The position numbers were made by a program, and so were the translations under genes. The notes beneath the pieces are model-generated. The model did no database searches, was not told the DNA's origin, and saw nothing but the letters and a program-made list of their open reading frames with translations. Below are positions 25,655 through 33,602 of a stretch of DNA of 64,000 bases, piece after piece (the first letter of the stretch is position 1; each line of letters begins with the position of its first letter). This stretch comes from Paenibacillus sp. FSL H7-0357 (GTDB taxonomy: Bacteria; Bacillota; Bacilli; Paenibacillales; Paenibacillaceae). The stretch covers positions 1,488,001 through 1,552,000 of the forward strand of contig NZ_CP009241.1 of the NCBI RefSeq assembly GCF_000758525.1. The letters run 5' to 3'.

Positions 25655-26587
25655 TTAGTCCAGCATATATTCGCTGTATTTATTCTTGCGGGGATTGAGT
25701 ACAAAGAGGATGCCGCTGATATAGCCTGAAACCGCATTGAAGTTGCGCTTCAGAGTTGATTTGCCGGCCAAATAAGTCAGCGTCCACAGCAGGGCAACGT
25801 AGTTCTTCACCGGGGCTTTGCGCAGATTGAGCAGGTAATAATGGTTCACCGCGGTTGCACGGGCGACGCGTCCCGCTTTATCACGGGAGCTTGGGGATTC
25901 ATGATGGGTAATCTTCATATCCGGGTTGATTACAAGCTTGCCGTATTTGCTGGCCAGATGGCACATATAAATATCATCAGCCACGGCATAGCTGGTCATC
26001 CAGGGGTAAGGTTTCATATCCCTCAACGCCTCACGTTTGAAAGACATATTGCAGCCGTGGAAGAAATCCGTTTCAAAGGTATCCTCCGTTTCTCCCCAGA
26101 GCAGCAGTGAGCCTGCCAGCGTGCTGGCCGACAGTCTGCCGGGCGAAGCCGACATTTGGCAGGTAAGCACGCCGAGCAGCTTGCCGGATTTGCTGCTGGA
26201 GAGGCCTTTGGCGATGCCGCCTACTCCGACAATCGCCGGATCGGCCGCATAGGTGTCCAGCATCCGGCGGATATACAGCGGATCATCCAGCTCGGCGTCA
26301 TCATCGAAGCTGAGCACAATGTCTCCGTCGATCAGGTTCAGCGCTTCGTAACGGGAGAGCCAGACGCCAGGTTTGGTTTTGCGGTAATAACGCAGCTCAG
26401 CACTTGGCATCTGCGCCAGCACCTTGCGCAAATAGTCCAGGACATTCTCCTCAATATCGCCATCATCAACAATCAATAGCTCGATCGAGACGTCTTCCAG
26501 CTCTGTCTGCCTGCCGATGGATTCAATACACAGCGTAAGATCGCTGATCCGGTTGCGCGTGGGAATTACTATAGACACATCATGCAT
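25655..26587 (-). CDS. family 2 glycosyltransferase
   Basis: A GT-A fold transferase of 310 residues. It shows VSIVIPTRNRISDLTLCIES at the N terminus, LLIVDDGD, the metal/nucleotide motif VLSFDDDAELDD near residue 95, a variable-acceptor segment DFFHGCNMSFKREAL and the ADDIYMCHLASKYG region in the position of the family's ED motif. The C-terminal 60 residues are basic with a weak hydrophobic stretch (YVALLWTLTYLAG), possibly membrane-associated. AAGGAG precedes the ATG. The sugar and acceptor are unknown, and there are no neighbouring polysaccharide genes. Confidence 0.87.
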   Translation of the reverse strand: MHDVSIVIPTRNRISDLTLCIESIGRQTELEDVSIELLIVDDGDIEENVLDYLRKVLAQMPSAELRYYRKTKPGVWLSRYEALNLIDGDIVLSFDDDAELDDPLYIRRMLDTYAADPAIVGVGGIAKGLSSSKSGKLLGVLTCQMSASPGRLSASTLAGSLLLWGETEDTFETDFFHGCNMSFKREALRDMKPYPWMTSYAVADDIYMCHLASKYGKLVINPDMKITHHESPSSRDKAGRVARATAVNHYYLLNLRKAPVKNYVALLWTLTYLAGKSTLKRNFNAVSGYISGILFVLNPRKNKYSEYMLD

Positions 26588-26727
26588 GCCGCTGGCTCCT
26601 TCTGGGACGCCTATCGTCCGCTAGTAATAGTAGTAATGATGTAAAGCACCGAAAGTACGTGTTGATCTAATTTTACTCCCCCATAAGTAGGGCGTATATA
26701 CCACTTTCGTTTACTTTTATTTAGCAT

Positions 26728-26756
26728 TTGTGTTTTTTGGTTTTTAACTATATAAT
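26728..26756 (+). promoter_or_regulatory. probable promoter of the DsbA/FrnE gene
   Basis: TTGTGT (26728-26733), a 17-base spacer and TATAAT (26751-26756), 68 bp upstream of the GTG start. Confidence 0.5.
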
Positions 26757-26824
26757 TGTAAGTGACGTATTATTTGTTAATGGTAATATCAATGTATTCA
26801 CAATCCCATTAGGAGGAATTCAAT

Positions 26825-27547
26825 GTGAGAATAGATATATGGTCCGATTACGCCTGTCCGTTCTGTTATATCGGCAAAAGACGGCTTGAACACGCGCTGA
26901 GCCAATTTCCTGACCGCGACAAGGTGGAAGTGGTGTACCGCAGCTTTCAGCTGGATCCGAATGCCCGTGCAGATGCAAGCAGGGATATTCATGATCAGCT
27001 GGCCGCCAAATACGGCATGACCCGCGAGAAGGCCAAAGCGATGAACGAACAGCTGGCGGAGCAAGCCAGAGGTGTCGGCCTGGAGTTCAACTTCGATACG
27101 GTGGTGCATACCAATACCTTCGACAGCCACCGGTTGAGCCATTATGCCGCTGCTCAAGGAAAGGCAGCGGCAATGACCGAGCGGCTGCTGCGCGCTTATT
27201 TTACCGATACGGTTAATATTGGAGAGCGCAGTGTTCTGGTTTCGCTGGCCGGCGAGGTTGGACTGGACGCTGCCGAAACCGCAGCGATGCTGGAAAGCGA
27301 TGCCTACGCGGCTGAAGTGAATGAAGATATTGAAGAAGGGCAACGCCTGAACATTACCGGCGTCCCCTTCTTCGTATTCAACAATAAATATGCGGTATCC
27401 GGTGCACAGCCCGGCCCGGTATTTTCCGAGGTGCTGGAGACAGTATGGGCGGAGGAGAAGAGCGCTCCGGTACTGCAGGTTGTCGGCAAACCACAGTCAC
27501 AAGCACCGGATGCCGAAGGCTGCGATGACGGTTCTTGCAGCATCTGA
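26825..27547 (+). CDS. DsbA-family FrnE-like oxidoreductase
   Basis: A cytoplasmic thioredoxin-fold protein of 240 residues with the CPFC redox motif in SDYACPFCYIGKRRLE (Cys11, Cys14), a helical insertion and the cis-Pro loop NITGVPFFVFNNKYAVSGAQ near residue 180. This is the FrnE/polyketide-isomerase-like branch. The last residues, CDDGSC, add two further cysteines. The start is GTG at 26825, 8-10 bases after AGGAGG; the overlapping ATG is followed immediately by a stop in its own frame. It is monocistronic. Confidence 0.92.
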   Translation: MRIDIWSDYACPFCYIGKRRLEHALSQFPDRDKVEVVYRSFQLDPNARADASRDIHDQLAAKYGMTREKAKAMNEQLAEQARGVGLEFNFDTVVHTNTFDSHRLSHYAAAQGKAAAMTERLLRAYFTDTVNIGERSVLVSLAGEVGLDAAETAAMLESDAYAAEVNEDIEEGQRLNITGVPFFVFNNKYAVSGAQPGPVFSEVLETVWAEEKSAPVLQVVGKPQSQAPDAEGCDDGSCSI

Positions 27548-27593
27548 TTGAGCTCGTTAGGGTCCATATAACCCCATAGTTAGTCAATGCACA

Positions 27594-27633
27594 AAGAAAC
27601 CTCTCCCTTGCGTGATCAAGGGAGAGGTTTCTT
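27594..27633. terminator. bidirectional terminator
   Basis: A 16-bp perfect stem (AAGAAACCTCTCCCTT with AAGGGAGAGGTTTCTT) and 8-base loop, between the converging frnE-like and oleate hydratase genes. Confidence 0.88.
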
Positions 27634-27650
27634 GATTATCTATGATTTTA

Positions 27651-29231
27651 TTATCTTAATGAAGTCACAAGGCTCGAAAGTAATGTCCGAACATCATACT
27701 GGTACTGATTGATTGGCTCAACCGGACGGTTGATGCCGAGCAGGGTGTAGACGGCGATTCTGGCCGCTCTGACGGAATATTCCTCGGTGAACACCACATC
27801 GTCTGGAATTTCGCAATATTGACCGACGAATGCGAGGTTGGTAGAGCCCTCTGGCACGACCAGTGGTCTGTCGCTGCCGAGTCTCGGCATGAACTGGGAA
27901 GTAATATACGGCATCATGCACGGGATACAGTTGGCGGTTGCCATAATCTCAGCTTTATGCTCTTCAAAGTGCAGATGTCCGATCAGCTCTTCCATGATTT
28001 CTGCCCCGGTACAGTCGCTCATTTTCTTCTTGACGAAATCGCCTACCTTGTCAGGATACAGCCCATAGCCCCAGAATACCGTAACATGCTCAGGCTGATC
28101 GCGGAAATGCGGCTGGAACGCCAGCACTACGGACATGAACCAGCTCGAATCCTTGAAGGTGACGAGTGCGCCGGTGCCGGCCCGGTTGCGTGTGAATTTC
28201 TCCATCAGATCAAAGAATTTGGAGTCTTCGAACGTAACGGTGAACGATTCCCACTTGGAGCCGTCGACATGATCGTCGAAGGAAGATGGATTGCCGAGGC
28301 CAGGTTTTTTGGCGGCAATGTTCTCCCAGAGCTTCCACGAGCTGCCTTTGCCGTTGAGACGCGGTGCGGTGCTCATCGAACCGAGGCTGGAGCCTTCGGT
28401 CATGGAGCCGTTAGTGACGATAACCAGATCGCCATCTTTCACTTCAATGACATCTTCCACGCCTTGACGCAGCACGTTCATCTTCGTGACGGTGATGCCG
28501 TCGCCGTCTTTGAACTGTAGGTCAGTTACTGTACATTTCAGCGTAAAGTCTACACCGAACGGCTCCAGATATTTGTGCAGCGGAAGGATGATCGAATCGT
28601 ATTGATTATAAGGTGTGCGGGTGACACCTTCGAGCGTTTGAATTCTTGGGAATTCGTGAATAAAGCGCAGCATGTATCTTTTGAACTCAATGGCGCTGTG
28701 CCAAGGCTGGAAGGCGAAGGTGGTCGCCCACATATACCAGAAATTCGTCTCGAAAAAGTGCGGAGCGAACCAGTCGTTAATCCGGGCCTTGCCCATCTTT
28801 TCCTCTGGTGTAATAATCAGCTTGCCCATTGCCAGCCGGTCGGCCATATCGAACCCCATCGACAATACGTCTTCAACTTCACCCTTGCTGTTCACCAGTC
28901 TGGCGTTGGAATGGGTAGGGTTGGCGTCGTCGAATTCGGTAATTTCTTCCCGGACGGACTTTCCCGGATGGTCGATCGAAGGGATGGTGTTGAGAAGCTC
29001 CCATAAATTCTCATAGGCTTCATCGTTGAGCATCCGTCCGCCGCGAATGACATATCCATGCTCTACACTGCCTGCGCCGTCATTGCTGCCGCCGAGGATC
29101 TTCATCTCTTCAATAATGTGGATGTTCTTTCCCGGAAAATCGCAGTCTCTGACGAGGTATGCCGCACCCGCAAGGGATGCAATCCCGCCTCCGACAAAAT
29201 AAACCTGTTGGTTACCGTACTCTCTTTTCAC
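27651..29231 (-). CDS. oleate hydratase (myosin-cross-reactive-antigen family)
   Basis: FAD-containing enzyme adding water to the cis-9 double bond of unsaturated fatty acids (oleate to 10-hydroxystearate), acting at the membrane surface. The N-terminal dinucleotide-binding fold is VYFVGGGIASLAGAAYLVRD. The substrate/FAD motif GGSNDGAGSVEHGYVIRGGRML follows near residues 47-68, and an RTPYNQYDSIILPLHKYLE segment near 205. At 526 residues it belongs to the shorter subfamily compared with about 590 for some homologues. The first ATG is retained. It lies downstream of the HIT gene on the same strand with a 142-bp gap. Confidence 0.92.
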   Translation of the reverse strand: MKREYGNQQVYFVGGGIASLAGAAYLVRDCDFPGKNIHIIEEMKILGGSNDGAGSVEHGYVIRGGRMLNDEAYENLWELLNTIPSIDHPGKSVREEITEFDDANPTHSNARLVNSKGEVEDVLSMGFDMADRLAMGKLIITPEEKMGKARINDWFAPHFFETNFWYMWATTFAFQPWHSAIEFKRYMLRFIHEFPRIQTLEGVTRTPYNQYDSIILPLHKYLEPFGVDFTLKCTVTDLQFKDGDGITVTKMNVLRQGVEDVIEVKDGDLVIVTNGSMTEGSSLGSMSTAPRLNGKGSSWKLWENIAAKKPGLGNPSSFDDHVDGSKWESFTVTFEDSKFFDLMEKFTRNRAGTGALVTFKDSSWFMSVVLAFQPHFRDQPEHVTVFWGYGLYPDKVGDFVKKKMSDCTGAEIMEELIGHLHFEEHKAEIMATANCIPCMMPYITSQFMPRLGSDRPLVVPEGSTNLAFVGQYCEIPDDVVFTEEYSVRAARIAVYTLLGINRPVEPINQYQYDVRTLLSSLVTSLR

Positions 29232-29247
29232 TGAATACTCGCCTCCA

Positions 29248-29288
29248 TAGGGTTGCTGATTGCTGTTGCTAACCCTAATGTAACCCTA
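29248..29288 (-). promoter_or_regulatory. cluster of TAACCCTA / TAGGGTT repeats upstream of oleate hydratase
   Basis: TAGGGTT (29248-29254), AACCCTA (29271-29277) and AACCCTA (29282-29288) form one inverted and one direct repeat, the direct copies 11 bp apart. This suggests a regulator-binding site in the oleate hydratase leader. The regulator is unknown. Confidence 0.4.
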
Positions 29289-29373
29289 GGCCGGTCCAGA
29301 AGGTATAATCAAAACCGCCAGAGTGTATGGATTTTGGTCACTTTAGGCAAAGTGTATAGTTTTTTTACAGTAA

Positions 29374-29730
29374 TTAACAAGGTTCTACAGGGAAGGAAGG
29401 TGATCTGAGCGGGTCGCCAAAGGCAATATGCCAATGCAGGTGCTTGGAATCCTGATAATTGCCTAAGTTCGTGAGAACTCTGCAAGCTCCGTGCTCTTGC
29501 GTTACCATGGCGGCGACCTGCTTGATAACGCCAATTAACTCAAGAAATAATTCAGTGTCCTCTTCTTCAAGGGTGAGAAGTGAGGAGATATGCTTTTTGG
29601 GGATAGCTACAATATGCACGGGATAAAAAGGTTTCGTATGATAATAGGCTAGCACATTTTCTGTCTCCAGCACTTTATGTACCTGGGTTTTGCCGTTCAA
29701 TACCTCATCGCAATAAAAGTCCTCTGTCAT
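29374..29730 (-). CDS. HIT family nucleotide-binding protein
   Basis: A 118-residue histidine-triad hydrolase or transferase. The catalytic triad HLHWHIAFG lies near residue 98, preceded by VHIVAIPKKHISSLLTLEEED and GACRVLTNLGNYQDSKHLHWH. HIT proteins cleave nucleoside phosphoramidates or related nucleotidyl conjugates. The short form here matches Hint-like proteins. CAGGAGGCC precedes the ATG. It may share a transcript with the downstream oleate hydratase, but the 142-bp gap with repeat motifs suggests separate control. Confidence 0.92.
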   Translation of the reverse strand: MTEDFYCDEVLNGKTQVHKVLETENVLAYYHTKPFYPVHIVAIPKKHISSLLTLEEEDTELFLELIGVIKQVAAMVTQEHGACRVLTNLGNYQDSKHLHWHIAFGDPLRSPSFPVEPC

Positions 29731-29828
29731 GGTGGCCTCCTGATTTTTGCATATTTTTCACTTCAAAGTCTTAAATTCCGCATCGTTTCTGCTATTCTTG
29801 CCCAATAGATTGCCAACTGGATCCAATT

Positions 29829-29923
29829 AGCCAAGTGGAAACGGCTTTGCCGTCCTCAAAAGGACGGTATCCGTTTCAGCGAGAAATAGAAGGATAAGTT
29901 ATCGTGTGAAACATATAAATTCT
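29829..29923 (-). repeat. palindromic intergenic repeat, copy 1 (interrupted by IS110)
   Basis: Bases 29829-29884 are identical over 56 nt to the reverse complement of 58597-58652. The core folds as nested stems: AAACGG/CCGTTT outside and CCGTCCT/AGGACGG inside, with a CAAA loop. After a short variable stretch, homology resumes at 29906-29923 (GTGAAACATATAAATTCT) and, beyond the IS, at 31721-31726 (TATATT). Both parts are contiguous in copy 2. Confidence 0.9.
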
Positions 29924-30036
29924 GGCGTAATATATAATCCTTGTAGAAAAGGAAAATCCCCAGCGACTATCGAAGAAAGAAGCACCTGACAAAGAGCTTC
30001 AATCGTACCTACCCTACCACAGGAGGTTGAAGTCGC

Positions 30037-31410
30037 ATGGGGAAATCCCTACACATTCAAGGCTTAAAGGGAACCAAGTTCAGTCAACAACTACGGGGTG
30101 TTAACCTGGAGCAGGTCCTCATCGTTGCTATCGATGCGGCCAAACTCCACCAAAAAGCCCTGATCTGCAATTATTTCGGCGACATCCTTGCAAAACCCTT
30201 TTTCTTTTCCGTCAATCAATCCGGCATGCAGACTCTATACCATGCCATCGAACAAGCGGTGGCCTCCACTGGGGCCGTACGCCTGTTTTTAGGAATTGAA
30301 GCTACTGGCCATTACTATGAAGATATCGTTAGAGAAATGGCCAAGCAAGGCTACCTCGTCCAGATTCTCAACGCGTATACGACTTTCGAAGAGCGGGCAA
30401 GTGCGCTGAACTGGTGTAAAACCGATGACCTCGATCTAGTCGCTATCGCTCATGCGCTGAAGAGCAATAAAGCCACCGAGTTTCGTTTGGCCGAGGGCCT
30501 TCAACGGCAGTTGCATGTTCTCACCCGGGCCAGACGCTCGGAGATCCGCAAACGCTCCACTCTGCGGATGGAAATCCGAACACTCATGGACATCGTTTGG
30601 CGCGAATTTCAGGGCTATGCCGACCATCAGAATGGGCGGGCTCGGAAAATCAAGGTGTTTAGCAACTTTTGGGGAAAGGCCTCCCTTTTCTTCATGGAGC
30701 ACTATCCACATCCTGCTGCGATTTGTAAGCTGGGGGAAACGGGACTCCGGAGGTTGTCCATCCAGCATAACCTGAAGCTTCGAGTCGCTGCGATTCGCAA
30801 GCTCCTTCTGGTGGCTGCGGAGTCGCTCTCATCTGACGAACAAACGCTTCGTCCCGAACTCCTTCTGCTGCGAATGAAGCTGCAGGATCTTCGCGCCTTT
30901 GACGCTAAGATCGATACGCTTGAGCAGGAGATCGAAGCCCTTTTGCTTCAGACCGACGGGCGGGTTTTACTTACCGTTCCAGGCCTTGGCGTTTCCACTG
31001 CAGCCGAGCTCTACGCTGAGATTGGCGATGTGTCCCATTACACTCATGCCGGACAGTTGATTAAGAAAGCAGGAACGAATCCCGTCGTTAAGCAAACGGG
31101 CGGAAGTGCCGGATCTTATGGAAAAATTTCCAAGCAAGGGAACTCTCATTTGCGCTATGTTGCCTACTTAGCCGGTCGAAGCCTCTGCCTGCATAACCCG
31201 GATCTCAAACCGTTTTACGAGCGGTTAAAGAGCCGCGGGAAGCATCCTCGCTCCATTTTTGTAGCTATGGGGAATAAGATGCTGAAAATTGCATTTGCGA
31301 TGCTACGTGACAAGAAGCCCTTTCTCTCCACCAAGCCCTCTTGTCCGTTTGCCAAGGAGATCAATAAGAAGCTCCGTTTTAGCTGTTTCATTACGCTGGA
31401 TGTTGCCTGA
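30037..31410 (+). CDS. IS110-family DEDD recombinase/transposase
   Basis: A 457-residue transposase that inserts DNA without a DDE mechanism. The N-terminal RuvC-like domain has Asp33 (VAIDAAKLH), Glu88 (LGIEATGHYYED) and Asp130/Asp133 (CKTDDLDLVAIAHAL). A helical coiled linker of about 150 residues follows (LRMKLQDLRAFDAKIDTLEQ). The C-terminal Tnp2 domain starts at LLTVPGLGVSTAAELYAE and includes TGGSAGSYGKISKQGNS, where the catalytic serine is expected. The frame is intact, so the element may be active. AGGAGGTTGAAG precedes the ATG. Confidence 0.95.
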   Translation: MGKSLHIQGLKGTKFSQQLRGVNLEQVLIVAIDAAKLHQKALICNYFGDILAKPFFFSVNQSGMQTLYHAIEQAVASTGAVRLFLGIEATGHYYEDIVREMAKQGYLVQILNAYTTFEERASALNWCKTDDLDLVAIAHALKSNKATEFRLAEGLQRQLHVLTRARRSEIRKRSTLRMEIRTLMDIVWREFQGYADHQNGRARKIKVFSNFWGKASLFFMEHYPHPAAICKLGETGLRRLSIQHNLKLRVAAIRKLLLVAAESLSSDEQTLRPELLLLRMKLQDLRAFDAKIDTLEQEIEALLLQTDGRVLLTVPGLGVSTAAELYAEIGDVSHYTHAGQLIKKAGTNPVVKQTGGSAGSYGKISKQGNSHLRYVAYLAGRSLCLHNPDLKPFYERLKSRGKHPRSIFVAMGNKMLKIAFAMLRDKKPFLSTKPSCPFAKEINKKLRFSCFITLDVA

Positions 31411-31430
31411 ACAAGCCTGAAATGACTGAA

Positions 31431-31582
31431 CCGGTGGGTCTGGGACTGAGGGAAGATCGGATTAAATTCTAGAGGCCCAGACCTCGTAAATAAGCCTTAT
31501 CCACCTCGTCCTGTTAATGCGAATTGTACGTTAGATCTCGATCTGCACTCAGCCAGATTGCATAACAGGATTGAACACGAGG
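31431..31582 (+). ncRNA. candidate IS110 bridge RNA (target and donor binding loops)
   Basis: Two structured loops lie in the 3' non-coding end. Loop 1 has an outer GGTGG (31433-31437) with CCACC (31501-31505) and an inner hairpin GAGG/CCTC (31472-31485). On its left it carries TAAATTCT (31463-31470), identical to the left target plus core (29916-29923). On its right it carries TAAATAAG (31487-31494), whose AATAAG end is complementary for 5 bases to core plus right target. Loop 2 is closed by CCTGTTAATGC/GCATAACAGG (31510-31569). It has GTACGTT (31526-31532), against the right IS end GTACGCT, and GCCAG (31552-31556), complementary to CTGGC at the left IS end. An outer CCTCGT/ACGAGG encloses loop 2. 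Confidence 0.7.
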
Positions 31583-31745
31583 CTATTTCCTTTCAAGTTC
31601 GAGACCTTCCGGTTCTGTCCATCGCTCTTCGTCAGTTGCTAACTATTTTTTGGAAAACAAAGAGTTAGGTGTGTTTGAGTTGCTTTTATAGTCAGTTTTA
31701 GCTTGTTGACATAGTACGCTTATATTTCCAAAAAAGCTGCGCACC

Positions 31746-32321
31746 CTAAGGTAACGACAGCTTCTTCTCGTATTTATGCAGCGCCTTCAGAAAATTCCCT
31801 TCAATCAGCACACTGAGCTGCTCAATCATATGCTTCGGCTGATCCTTCATCCCGTCGCGCATCCACTGAATGATGAGTCCGGTAAAGGCGAGAGTGTAGA
31901 AGTTGGCGATGAACCGCTTGTCTTCGGCACTAACCTCCATTCCGCTTGACAGCTCCTGAATGACGCCCATAACCAGGCCGTTGGTCACGTCGTACAGATA
32001 AGCATCAAGGTGGGATCTGCCGAGAGAATCCAGCGTATTGCAGCAGAAGGTTCTATTGCTCTCAATATAACAAAAGATTCTGTAGAACCCGTCCGTCCAT
32101 GTGTTGTAGCTCCGGTACTCAGCAATGCTCTCTACCGCCTCTGTCTTGTAAATCCAGCCCAGCAGCTCAAAAATATCCTGAAAATGATAGTAGAACGTCT
32201 GCCTGTTCAGCCCGCAATCGTCGACAAGATGCTTTACCGAGATTTTATTGAGCGGGGTGTGCTCCATTAAGTGCTTTAACGACTGGGCCAGCGCTTTTTT
32301 GGTCAAATAGGAAGTGGACAT
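31746..32321 (-). CDS. TetR/AcrR-family regulator (DhaS-like)
   Basis: 191 residues. The N-terminal helix-turn-helix comprises ALAQSLKHLMEHTPLNKISVKHLVDDCGLNRQTFYYHF, with recognition helix GLNRQTFYYHF. The C-terminal part (DGFYRIFCYIESNRTFCCNTL, NFYTLAFTGLIIQWMRDGMKD) resembles the DhaS/YcnC-type TetR C-terminal domain rather than the drug-binding type. Divergent or adjacent targets are not evident; the small membrane protein gene at 32384-32782 is immediately upstream on the same strand. The IS110 element ends 25 bp beyond its stop codon, so its 3' end and any terminator may have been altered by the insertion. Confidence 0.88.
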   Translation of the reverse strand: MSTSYLTKKALAQSLKHLMEHTPLNKISVKHLVDDCGLNRQTFYYHFQDIFELLGWIYKTEAVESIAEYRSYNTWTDGFYRIFCYIESNRTFCCNTLDSLGRSHLDAYLYDVTNGLVMGVIQELSSGMEVSAEDKRFIANFYTLAFTGLIIQWMRDGMKDQPKHMIEQLSVLIEGNFLKALHKYEKKLSLP

Positions 32322-32383
32322 GGCAATATCACCTCATCATTTGTTCGGATTATTCAATTGTTTCGCCTGTGGACCCCGTGGAT

Positions 32384-32782
32384 CTAAGGTTTCCGCAGCT
32401 TCCTGGTCAGCAGATAACTGCCTTCGACGATAAGACCCAGAACGAAGCCGCCCGCTGTAAACACGATCAAAGACAGAAATCCCGCAAGATCCTCCCAGCC
32501 GGACATGTCCTGGTAAGTGTATTGATACATGGTGCCCAGTCCGAAAACAATGCCAATGGTGCTGATCAGCCATACCAGCTTGGCGCCAAACCACCCGAAG
32601 CTGTGCAGAATTCCGGAGACTACAAGGGCGAGCGCCGCAAAACGGGCAAAGACCGGAAGGTCGAAGTTTTCCCCGAGCAGCAGAAACCGGTGCAGAGCCA
32701 GCAGCAGCCAGAGAATCAAGGTATAAATCAGGTACCAGACGAACCAGCGATTGCTTTTGGCGGGAGGCAGGAACTTTAACAT
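32384..32782 (-). CDS. small four-helix membrane protein, unknown function
   Basis: 132 residues with four predicted transmembrane helices: FVWYLIYTLILWLLLALHRFLLL, FARFAALALVVSGILHSFGWF, LVWLISTIGIVFGLG and LAGFLSLIVFTAGGFVLGLIVEG. The termini are basic (LPPAKSNR and LLTRKLRKP), suggesting cytoplasmic ends. I recognise no family. GAGGTGA lies 5 bases before the ATG. It sits between a TetR regulator and an unknown gene on the same strand, 62 bp from the former, so the TetR protein may control it. Confidence 0.75.
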   Translation of the reverse strand: MLKFLPPAKSNRWFVWYLIYTLILWLLLALHRFLLLGENFDLPVFARFAALALVVSGILHSFGWFGAKLVWLISTIGIVFGLGTMYQYTYQDMSGWEDLAGFLSLIVFTAGGFVLGLIVEGSYLLTRKLRKP

Positions 32783-32802
32783 GGCTTCACCTCACTGTGA
32801 TA

Positions 32803-33318
32803 TTAGACCTTCTCCAGTTCCTCAGCGCTTCTAAGCAGAAACTCGAGCAGCTCCGGCAGATCGTCCATTTGCTCTTCATTAATTTGTCTCTTGAATGCGA
32901 GAGAGACGCAGCAGGTGTATAGGCCGCTATTGCTGCCGAAGGGGAAGCTTAGCGATTGCACGGGAGTAAGCTCCGGGCCCCAAATCCCGGTGAGAATCTG
33001 TTCGATAGCAGAGCATTGGGTGGGGATATCCCCGATTTCCAAATGAAAACGCAGCAGTAGATTACAGCCGGGAACGGAATCCGGGACTTCCAGTATTTCA
33101 TCACTGAGATCCTTCACCGACGAGTGGAGAACCAGTTCACTTGTTACCTTGCTGCTGCCGGCCAGCTTGAAGGAGAGGGTGAATTCCCTGGACATCAACG
33201 CCAGGTCCAGCAGATCGGAACGGTTCGTGACTACCAGAATTCCATCCAGATTATCATAGTCATAGATCTGATTCTCTAAGGAAACCTTAATATTCTCAAA
33301 GACAGTAGGGTGGAACAC
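32803..33318 (-). CDS. protein of unknown function
   Basis: I do not recognise this protein. About 171 residues, acidic, with no membrane helix or signal. Features are SLENQIYDYDNLDGILVVTN, a Cys in VPGCNLLLRFHLEIGD, a FPFGSNSGLYTCCVSLAF stretch with two adjacent cysteines and an acidic helical C terminus (LPELLEFLLRSAEELEKV). The frame is open back to a TTG at 33396. Starting there would put the first codons over the divergent TTGACA promoter of the ABC operon. A GTG at 33318 with AAGAAGGTG 6 bases upstream is a better start. Confidence 0.6.
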   Translation of the reverse strand: MFHPTVFENIKVSLENQIYDYDNLDGILVVTNRSDLLDLALMSREFTLSFKLAGSSKVTSELVLHSSVKDLSDEILEVPDSVPGCNLLLRFHLEIGDIPTQCSAIEQILTGIWGPELTPVQSLSFPFGSNSGLYTCCVSLAFKRQINEEQMDDLPELLEFLLRSAEELEKV

Positions 33319-33389
33319 TGAAAGCACCTTCTTGATTTTCTCTACATTGTACCATGTGGGGAATGAGAGTGAAAATTCACAAAACACAG

Positions 33390-33418
33390 TTGACAAGTAG
33401 GCATTATGAGAATAAGAT
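33390..33418 (+). promoter_or_regulatory. promoter of the amino-acid ABC transporter operon
   Basis: TTGACA (33390-33395), a 17-base spacer and TAAGAT (33413-33418). The roughly 180-nt leader before the first permease shows no recognised riboswitch or T-box. Confidence 0.6.
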
Positions 33419-33602
33419 GATTACCACATTATGTGAGGTTTTTGGTTAAATTTTAAATATTTACAATAAGCTAGAATAGCCATTGAAAGGGCTGCAGTCC
33501 TTTGAGTGTCAGCTGATACTCATGGCCGATTATATAGCCGACTATACACATTTATATAGTTGTATATTATGGGTTGATTTTACGACAGAGGGTTGTGCAC
33601 TT

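Larger units (their letters stand above)
29924..31720 (+). mobile_element. IS110-family insertion sequence with CT core at both ends
   Basis: Comparison with the uninterrupted repeat at 58565-58652 defines the insertion point. The left flank ends ...CATATAAATTCT at 29923 and the right flank resumes TATATT at 31721, with CT both at 29922-29923 and at 31719-31720. The element is therefore about 1,797 bp, with a shared dinucleotide core. It carries 113 bp of 5' non-coding DNA, one transposase gene and 310 bp of 3' non-coding DNA. No long terminal inverted repeats or larger target duplication are seen, as usual for IS110. The long 3' end resembles the IS1111 arrangement. Confidence 0.9.

Noticed and set aside
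30436..30768. Minus-strand open frame inside the IS110 transposase
   Set aside because: No RBS or recognisable domain; the transposase frame is intact.
29924..31720. Terminal inverted repeats and target duplication of a DDE-type IS
   Set aside because: None beyond the 2-bp CT core; the transposase is DEDD-type, so these are not expected.
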